NCBI RefSeq assembly: GCF_900104305.1
Contig: NZ_FNJC01000004.1
Location: 372,001 to 436,000 of the forward strand
Length of the DNA: 64,000 bases
Source: Filomicrobium insigne
GTDB lineage: Bacteria > Pseudomonadota > Alphaproteobacteria > Rhizobiales > Hyphomicrobiaceae
Direction: 5' to 3'
Part shown: in pieces, positions 59,576-64,000 of the stretch
Numbering within the stretch: position 1 is the stretch's first letter
How the letters are laid out: every line of letters starts with the position of its first letter
The notes under the pieces: generated by a model
What the model saw: only the letters and a program-made list of their open reading frames with translations
Told to the model about the DNA's origin: nothing
The model's database searches: none
Program-made: the position numbers and the translations under genes

Positions 59576-60599
59576 GATCATAGGTGGAATCGCGGCGTTG
59601 GGCCTGGCAGCTTTCGCCGGCTATTGGGCGAGCAATCAGTATGGCGGTGTGAAGGCTTCTCCCGCTCCTGTCGCGGCTTCGGCAAAAGTTGCGTGGGTCG
59701 CAGCTGCTCCCGGACGCGTCGAACCTAAAGGTGGCGAGGTTGGAGTTGGCACGGCCATCATCGGCCGGGTTACAGAAGTGTCCATCAAGGTCAACGACGA
59801 TGTGGAAGAAGGCCAGCTTCTCATCAAATTGGATGATGCGGAGGCCCGGGCACGCCTTGCTGCTGCGGAAACACAGGCGGATGTCCGCGAAAAAGCACGT
59901 GACGACCAGCAACTCAATTCCAACCGCAGAGATGTGCGGGATGCCGAGGATGAGGTCTACCGTGCGGAACGGGCTGTAACGGGTGCCAGGATCGAACTCG
60001 ATTATGCGTTGAACGGGAAGCGTGACGGCAGCGTGAATGATCAGACGCTGGAGAATGCGCGGCGCCGTCTGCGTGAGGCGGAAGATCGCGTCCAGCGTGC
60101 TCGCGTTAAGGTCGCTCAGGCGCAGGCGGATTCGAAACTCCCTGCACCCAGCCAAGCGGAAGCTGCCGTCAGTGAGGCTCGTGCGCAAGTCGCTATCGCG
60201 GAAGCTTTACTCGATAAAACTCGTATTCGTGCCCCTCAATCTGGACGCGTACTTCAGTTGAAGGCGAAAACCGGTGAGATGGTGGCGCCCTCGCCAAGTG
60301 TGCCTCTAATTGTGATTGGCGACATGTCGGTCCTTCAGGTCACCGCTGAAGTTGACGAAGCGGATGTCTCTAAGATCTCGGTCGGTCAGGATGCCTACGT
60401 GAAGAGTGTCAGCTATCCCGGTCAGGAGTTTTCCGGAAAGGTCGTGAAGCTTGCCCCGGCGCTGTCCAACCCAGGTATTACGCAGCGTGGCCCACGGCGT
60501 CCGACGGATGTTGAGGTGTTGGAAGTTACGCTCGAATTCGCAGGGGACGTGCCGTTGTTGCCTGGCATGCGGGTAGATGCCTTTTTTCGTGAAAAATAA
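59568..60599 (+). CDS. HlyD-type periplasmic adaptor (DevB-like)
   Basis: The 343-residue membrane-fusion protein has an N-terminal signal anchor (IGGIAALGLAAFAGYWAS), a biotinyl-lipoyl half (GRVTEVSIKVNDDVEEGQLL), a long helical hairpin (~85-220, rich in Ala, Arg and Glu) and the second lipoyl half (RIRAPQSGRVLQLKAKTGE). The β-barrel region ends with RPTDVEVLEVTLEF. It is the likely link between the ABC permease and an outer-membrane TolC-type channel. ATG 59568 is chosen because GGAG lies 8 bases upstream. Confidence 0.9.
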   Translation: MFKIIGGIAALGLAAFAGYWASNQYGGVKASPAPVAASAKVAWVAAAPGRVEPKGGEVGVGTAIIGRVTEVSIKVNDDVEEGQLLIKLDDAEARARLAAAETQADVREKARDDQQLNSNRRDVRDAEDEVYRAERAVTGARIELDYALNGKRDGSVNDQTLENARRRLREAEDRVQRARVKVAQAQADSKLPAPSQAEAAVSEARAQVAIAEALLDKTRIRAPQSGRVLQLKAKTGEMVAPSPSVPLIVIGDMSVLQVTAEVDEADVSKISVGQDAYVKSVSYPGQEFSGKVVKLAPALSNPGITQRGPRRPTDVEVLEVTLEFAGDVPLLPGMRVDAFFREK

Positions 60600-60692
60600 A
60601 ACGGAAGGAACACCGGTCAGGGTGTTTCGTACGCGGATTGCATCTTTGGAATAATGCGTTTCTAGATAAAACGAAGTTACACTATGCCCACC

Positions 60693-60719
60693 AAACCCGC
60701 CCTTCGTGGCGGGTTTTTT
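60693..60719 (+). terminator. Rho-independent terminator of the ABC exporter operon
   Basis: A 9-bp stem (60693-60701 with 60708-60716, arm AAACCCGCC) and a 6-base loop end in six T (60714-60719), about 95 bases after the adaptor stop codon. Confidence 0.87.
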
Positions 60720-60850
60720 GTTTATTTGTTTTTCGTTGTCGAGCAAGGAACAGCGCACCTCCACAAAAACCCGCACCTTTACAGACATACCGAGCGATGT
60801 CGCGACGGTGCGCGGCGCACGGACGTTTTCTTAAGTAGGAAGTTGCAGAC

Positions 60851-61063
60851 ATGTACGGTCACATCACGAAGTTTGATGAAAGATTGCAGGTCGGGGTTAT
60901 CGCGACCAACGACGGACGGAAATTCCGTTTCAACAAGGATCAGGTCGTCAATCAAAACGGTCGCCTCGTCGGTCATGAAGTTGATTTCCTGGTTTATGGC
61001 GTGTGCCCTCTCGACATCATTCTGCTGACGGGGTCTCCGTGGCAGGTCTTTCAGCACGCATAG
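60851..61063 (+). CDS. Small cold-shock/OB-fold-like protein
   Basis: The 70-residue protein reads like a compact OB-fold domain. The N-terminal YGHITKFDERLQVGVI and DGRKFRFNKDQVV resemble the first strands of cold-shock-like domains, and GHEVDFLVYG follows. AGGAAG stands 10 bases before the ATG. Nucleic-acid binding is possible but not shown. The classical RNP aromatic motifs are absent, so this may be a structural relative only. Followed by an unknown gene 45 bases downstream. Confidence 0.65.
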   Translation: MYGHITKFDERLQVGVIATNDGRKFRFNKDQVVNQNGRLVGHEVDFLVYGVCPLDIILLTGSPWQVFQHA

Positions 61064-61108
61064 TCACATTCCAACTGGCTCTTTATTGGACAATCAGGAG
61101 AGGCATTC

Positions 61109-61552
61109 ATGACGGCCGCGCCCACGTCGAACATGGATTTGAGTGATGTGCCACGGGCCGCGTCTGCCGATCTTTGGCTGCTGATCCAGATCATGGTTGA
61201 GTGTGAACATGGATTACTGTTCCTGCGCGGCGTGACCGACGTGGATCGCGCGAAAATTGAAGATCGCTTCTGGAATGATTTTGAGGGCGGCACTGAGCGT
61301 GGTGTTGTGGCGCTGATGCGTTTTTGGTGTCTCGTAGATATCTTTCAATCGCGTCGGTTGCGAGCGCTTCTAATGGCGCGCGGCTATGACATTTTTTATC
61401 CTGCAGTGGTGGCCGCAGCTCGGCTGCGGCTCAACCTTCATTGGGGCTTTAATCCGCAGCGCTTGATTTGGGCGCTAGCAACGGAGCGTCCCGCTTATTC
61501 AAGTGCCCTGCGTTTAGGAATTGAAGCTTCGCAGATGGGAATGGCGGCTTGA
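61109..61552 (+). CDS. Hypothetical protein
   Basis: The 147-residue soluble helical protein is rich in Leu, Arg and Trp (ADLWLLIQIMVECEHGLLFL; FWCLVDIFQSRRLRALLMARG; LHWGFNPQRLIWALATER). AGGAGAGG lies about 10 bases upstream, so translation is likely. It seems to form a transcript with the small OB-fold-like gene just before it. I do not recognise a family. Confidence 0.6.
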   Translation: MTAAPTSNMDLSDVPRAASADLWLLIQIMVECEHGLLFLRGVTDVDRAKIEDRFWNDFEGGTERGVVALMRFWCLVDIFQSRRLRALLMARGYDIFYPAVVAAARLRLNLHWGFNPQRLIWALATERPAYSSALRLGIEASQMGMAA

Positions 61553-61679
61553 GTCATTCATTGCTCTGTTGTTTTTAGTGCTTGTTAAAACTGTGATTTT
61601 TCCGCTGTCGAAATAGATGGTAGATTAGGGCTCCCCCCTTTTTGTGGGGACGTTGTGTGGCGGTTGGGAAAGTCCCCAA

Positions 61680-61823
61680 ATTGGATTTGATGATCAGCGG
61701 TTGATTGGAGAAAATCTTGCCCGCGTTACGGCGGGAACAGCGCGCAAGAGGTTGGGAGTATAATTTGGAAATCATCAAGGGCTCGACGGGCAAACCCCGT
61801 TGGATGACTAGGAGAGCAGGACG
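61680..61823 (+). promoter_or_regulatory. Structured 5' leader of the small secreted protein gene
   Basis: The region before the gene at 61824 contains a two-level stem CTTGC/GCAAG enclosing CCCGC/GCGGG (61716-61748) and a second hairpin ACGGG/CCCGT (~61780-61795), then AGGAG before the start. The arrangement suggests an RNA-level control element, but it matches no riboswitch that I recognise. Confidence 0.35.
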
Positions 61824-62099
61824 ATGACGATTTCCAGATCAACTTCGATGGGTCTTTTTGCGGTCGCGACGATGATTGCTGTTGCTTCGTTGATTTCTGC
61901 AACGCCTGCGGATGCGCGCGGCCGTACCTTCTATTCGCAGGATTATAAGTTCAATAAGCCGATGCATGGCTTCGATGGTCGAGCGGCTGGTGGGTACTAC
62001 TGTTCCTATCAACGGTTGCCGAACCGTGTTTGCTCCATCGTGAACGGCGAAGAGAAATGCAAGGTCAAAGGCTGGACGTTGCGCCAGTATTGTTACTGA
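61824..62099 (+). CDS. Small secreted hypothetical protein
   Basis: The 91-residue product has a signal peptide (cleavage at PADARGR) and a small mature domain with four cysteines (YYCSY, RVCSIV, KCKVKG, QYCY) that may form two disulfides, aromatic residues being abundant (FYSQDYKF). The ribosome binding site AGGAG is 11 bases upstream. A terminator follows. No family is recognised. Confidence 0.7.
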   Translation: MTISRSTSMGLFAVATMIAVASLISATPADARGRTFYSQDYKFNKPMHGFDGRAAGGYYCSYQRLPNRVCSIVNGEEKCKVKGWTLRQYCY

Positions 62100-62177
62100 G
62101 GTCCGTTTATTGAATAAGGCGCGGGAGTGGTCAGTTATATTGGGCCAAATTTACTTCGCGTACGCGGACCAAAGTAG

Positions 62178-62210
62178 GACCCCGAGGTAATGCCTCGGGG
62201 TCTTTATTTT
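62178..62210 (+). terminator. Rho-independent terminator
   Basis: A perfect 10-bp stem (62178-62187 with 62193-62202, arm GACCCCGAGG) and a 5-base loop are followed by TTTATTTT. It ends the transcript of the small secreted protein gene before the convergent di-heme enzyme gene. Confidence 0.87.
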
Positions 62211-62226
62211 GGCGGCTAGGACGGTG

Positions 62227-63276
62227 TTAGTCCGAACTCAATGTGTTTAGAAATGCGATAAGCGCCCGGCGTTCGGTCGCGGTCAGGTTCAGGTCCTGAA
62301 CGATGTTTCGCGAGAGAGAAGGCCTTTCGGTGAAGCCCCCGTTGTAATGCTTGATGACGTCTTCCAGTGTGGTCTTTGATCCGTCGTGCATGTAAGGCGC
62401 GGAGTAACGCAATTCGCGAAGGCTTGGCGTCTTAAAGGATGTCTGGCTCGCGGTGTCGTCGGACTGATGGTCGGTGCTGCCAGCGGATGCGGGTAGTCCT
62501 ATATCGTGGAGCCGGTCGTCGGTGAATCTCCAGCTGCCATGGCAGGCTACGCATCCTGCACGTCCGACAAATAGCGCAAAGCCTTGCTGTTCGTAGGTGC
62601 TCAGGGCGTTGGCTTCACCTGCGATAAATCGGTCAAAGCGAGTCACAGGCGAGATTAACGTGCGCTCATAGGCTGCGAGCGCTTCGACAATATGGTCCGG
62701 CGTTACTGGATCGGTTGTGGTCGTTTGAGGAAAAGCCCTTTCAAACAGCTCAGTGATTGCTGAATCAGCTTTGAGCCGCGCGGTGATCTCCGGCCAGTTG
62801 CCCGCCATTTCAAGCGCATTGAGGATAGGGCCGGAGGCCTGCTCTTCAAGGGATTGCGCACGGCCGTCCCAGAAAAACCGCTTGGCCCAAGCCAGGTTTT
62901 GCAGACTGGGGACGTTGCGCGTGAGGTCCTTGCCATCGCGTCCAGGGCCGCGCGCTTTTCCGTTGCTGTAGCCGAGGTCGGCTTGGTGGCACGTGGCACA
63001 ATTGCGATCTTGGGGGCCGGAGAGGCGGGTGTCATGGAAGAGCAATTTTCCCAATTCCACCTTCGCCGAGGTTGAGGGGGTATTCGGCGGCGTGGGAATT
63101 GTTTTGGGTCTTGTGAAGATATTTCGCCAAGCGTCCATCAGAACCGGCTTGTCTGCCGGAGCGGCCTGAATTGGGGCGAGACTGTATGACGCCGACCCGA
63201 CGACGAGCAGGGCCAGGATGCAGCGGACTTTTGCAGAGTGTATGGACATGCCGGTGCGTATCAAGCGCGCTCGCAT
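62227..63276 (-). CDS. Di-heme cytochrome c peroxidase / MauG-like protein
   Basis: The 349-residue periplasmic protein has a signal sequence (ends near QAAPAD) and two heme attachment motifs, CATCH (93-97) and CVACH (242-246), typical of bacterial di-heme peroxidases and of MauG-type enzymes that modify proteins. It starts 5 bases after the stop codon of the radical SAM gene, so they form an operon. Whether it is a peroxidase or a MauG-like oxidase cannot be told without checking the distal ligands. Start 63276 has GGAGG 13 bases upstream; ATG 63249 is an alternative. Confidence 0.87.
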   Translation of the reverse strand: MRARLIRTGMSIHSAKVRCILALLVVGSASYSLAPIQAAPADKPVLMDAWRNIFTRPKTIPTPPNTPSTSAKVELGKLLFHDTRLSGPQDRNCATCHQADLGYSNGKARGPGRDGKDLTRNVPSLQNLAWAKRFFWDGRAQSLEEQASGPILNALEMAGNWPEITARLKADSAITELFERAFPQTTTTDPVTPDHIVEALAAYERTLISPVTRFDRFIAGEANALSTYEQQGFALFVGRAGCVACHGSWRFTDDRLHDIGLPASAGSTDHQSDDTASQTSFKTPSLRELRYSAPYMHDGSKTTLEDVIKHYNGGFTERPSLSRNIVQDLNLTATERRALIAFLNTLSSD

Positions 63277-63281
63277 TGCGT

Positions 63282-64000
63282 TCAGTCGTCCTCCGGTGCG
63301 GCGCAGCAGTCGCGATACTGATGTGTCCTGCCCTTGCGGTCGGTGATTTCGTAGCTTTGGTCTTGTCCGTTCCCGCGAATGTAACCGGGACCGATCGGGA
63401 CTTTGCCGTATCCGCCTGGGATGTCGAGAATGTAGGTCGGCATCGCGAGGCCCGACAAACGCTGACGCAGTTCCCCGACGATCTCTTGTCCTCGCGCGAT
63501 AGGCAGGCGGAAGTGTGTGGTGCCAGGGGCCAAATCCGGATGATGCAGATAGTAGGGCTTGATCCGCATTTCGACAAAGGTCCGCATCAATGTCTCGAGC
63601 GTATCTGCGTCGTCGTTGACGCCTTTCAGCAAGACGCTCTGGCTAATCATGACGACGCCGGCGTCGATGAGACTCGCACATGCAGCGCGTGCGGTATTGG
63701 TTAGTTCTCTGGGATGATTGGCATGGAGTGCGATGTAGACGGATTTCTCCGGCGAACGTAGTGCCTGAACCATTGCGGTATCTATGCGGTCCGGATCGAC
63801 GACGGGCACGCGTGAGTGCCAGCGGATGACGCGTACGTGGGGAATGCCAGTGAGTCGTTGCGTGATTTCCCGGACGCGTCGTGGCGGCAGAACTAACGGG
63901 TCGCCGCCTGTCAGGATGACTTCCCAGATCTCGGGATGCTGCGCGATGTACCCGATTGCCTTTTCGAGTTCGCTGCTCGTGAGTTGGCCGTTATGACCGG
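63282..64000 (-). CDS. KamA/EpmB-family radical SAM protein, 5' partial
   Basis: This C-terminal 238-residue fragment runs off the right window edge. It contains LTGGDPLVLPPRR and VRVIRWHSRVPVVDPDRI, the strands typical of lysine 2,3-aminomutase and EpmB, and the late LHHPDLAPGTTHFR substrate region. The CxxxCxxC iron-sulfur motif must lie outside the window. EpmB prepares β-lysine for elongation factor P; whether this is EpmB or another aminomutase is not clear. The short tail (EDD end) fits the short EpmB-like form. It is followed closely by the di-heme enzyme. Confidence 0.85.
   Translation of the reverse strand, partial: GHNGQLTSSELEKAIGYIAQHPEIWEVILTGGDPLVLPPRRVREITQRLTGIPHVRVIRWHSRVPVVDPDRIDTAMVQALRSPEKSVYIALHANHPRELTNTARAACASLIDAGVVMISQSVLLKGVNDDADTLETLMRTFVEMRIKPYYLHHPDLAPGTTHFRLPIARGQEIVGELRQRLSGLAMPTYILDIPGGYGKVPIGPGYIRGNGQDQSYEITDRKGRTHQYRDCCAAPEDD

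Overview
The window reads as a chromosomal segment of an alphaproteobacterium, probably order Hyphomicrobiales and perhaps Hyphomicrobium-like. That placement is an inference. It rests on moderately high GC, a short alphaproteobacterial-type flagellin, a PleC/DivJ-like histidine kinase, paired TIGR02281 aspartic proteases, a DUF1289 protein, an ornithine decarboxylase with a long leader of the speF type, and mostly short operons on both strands. No rRNA, CRISPR array, prophage or intact insertion sequence was seen. Two tRNA genes are present: Val(CAC) and Lys(CTT).

Layout. 0-7.4 kb: the end of a surface-polysaccharide type membrane protein (flippase-like plus O-antigen-ligase-like fusion), an orphan TAXI binding protein, a GNAT protein, a membrane GGDEF protein, dusA, and a TauE/SafE exporter followed by a periplasmic SoxW-like thioredoxin. 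7.4-13.3 kb (minus strand): an ATPase, phosphomannomutase/phosphoglucomutase, two membrane retropepsin-like proteases with DUF1289, and a histidine kinase. 13.4-18.4 kb: nuclease, GST, metallo-hydrolase, uracil-DNA-glycosylase-like protein, AidB-like protein and a DUF442-type phosphatase. 18.6-23.2 kb: Lrp/AsnC regulator, PaaI thioesterase, 3-hydroxyisobutyrate-dehydrogenase-like enzyme, threonine ammonia-lyase, 2OG-Fe(II) oxygenase and a small membrane protein. 23.4-31 kb: a di-CxxCH DUF4384 protein, a YeeE/YedE transporter, ornithine decarboxylase and agmatinase, tRNA-Val, and TusA. 31-42.3 kb: an RND/MMPL transporter and housekeeping metabolism (gph, gabD, rpiA, gor, an SDR, ilvC). 42.3-53.2 kb: a small Cys-rich secreted protein, a 0.9-kb gap full of stem-loops, NUDIX, PhzF, an EamA permease, leuA with a leucine leader peptide, a solo MreB paralogue, tRNA-Lys, LysE, a cupin and AI-2E. 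53.2-64 kb: an orphan flagellin, a YdjC/ChbG deacetylase, an esterase, a DevCAB-like ABC exporter, small proteins, and a MauG-like di-heme enzyme just downstream of a KamA/EpmB-like radical SAM protein cut by the window edge.

Functional themes. Branched-chain amino acid synthesis is represented by ilvA, ilvC and leuA, scattered. Polyamine synthesis is represented by ornithine decarboxylase and agmatinase. Sulfur handling is represented by TauE/SafE with the SoxW-like thioredoxin, YeeE/YedE and TusA. Envelope biology is represented by the ligase fusion, RND/MMPL, MreB, the YdjC deacetylase and the ABC exporter. The most interesting sites are regulatory. A short ORF with a strong ribosome binding site sits in the ornithine decarboxylase leader, overlapping a stem-loop. 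A leucine-codon-rich leader peptide precedes leuA, with its stop codon buried in a stem. An unexplained structured region lies at 42.6-43.5 kb.
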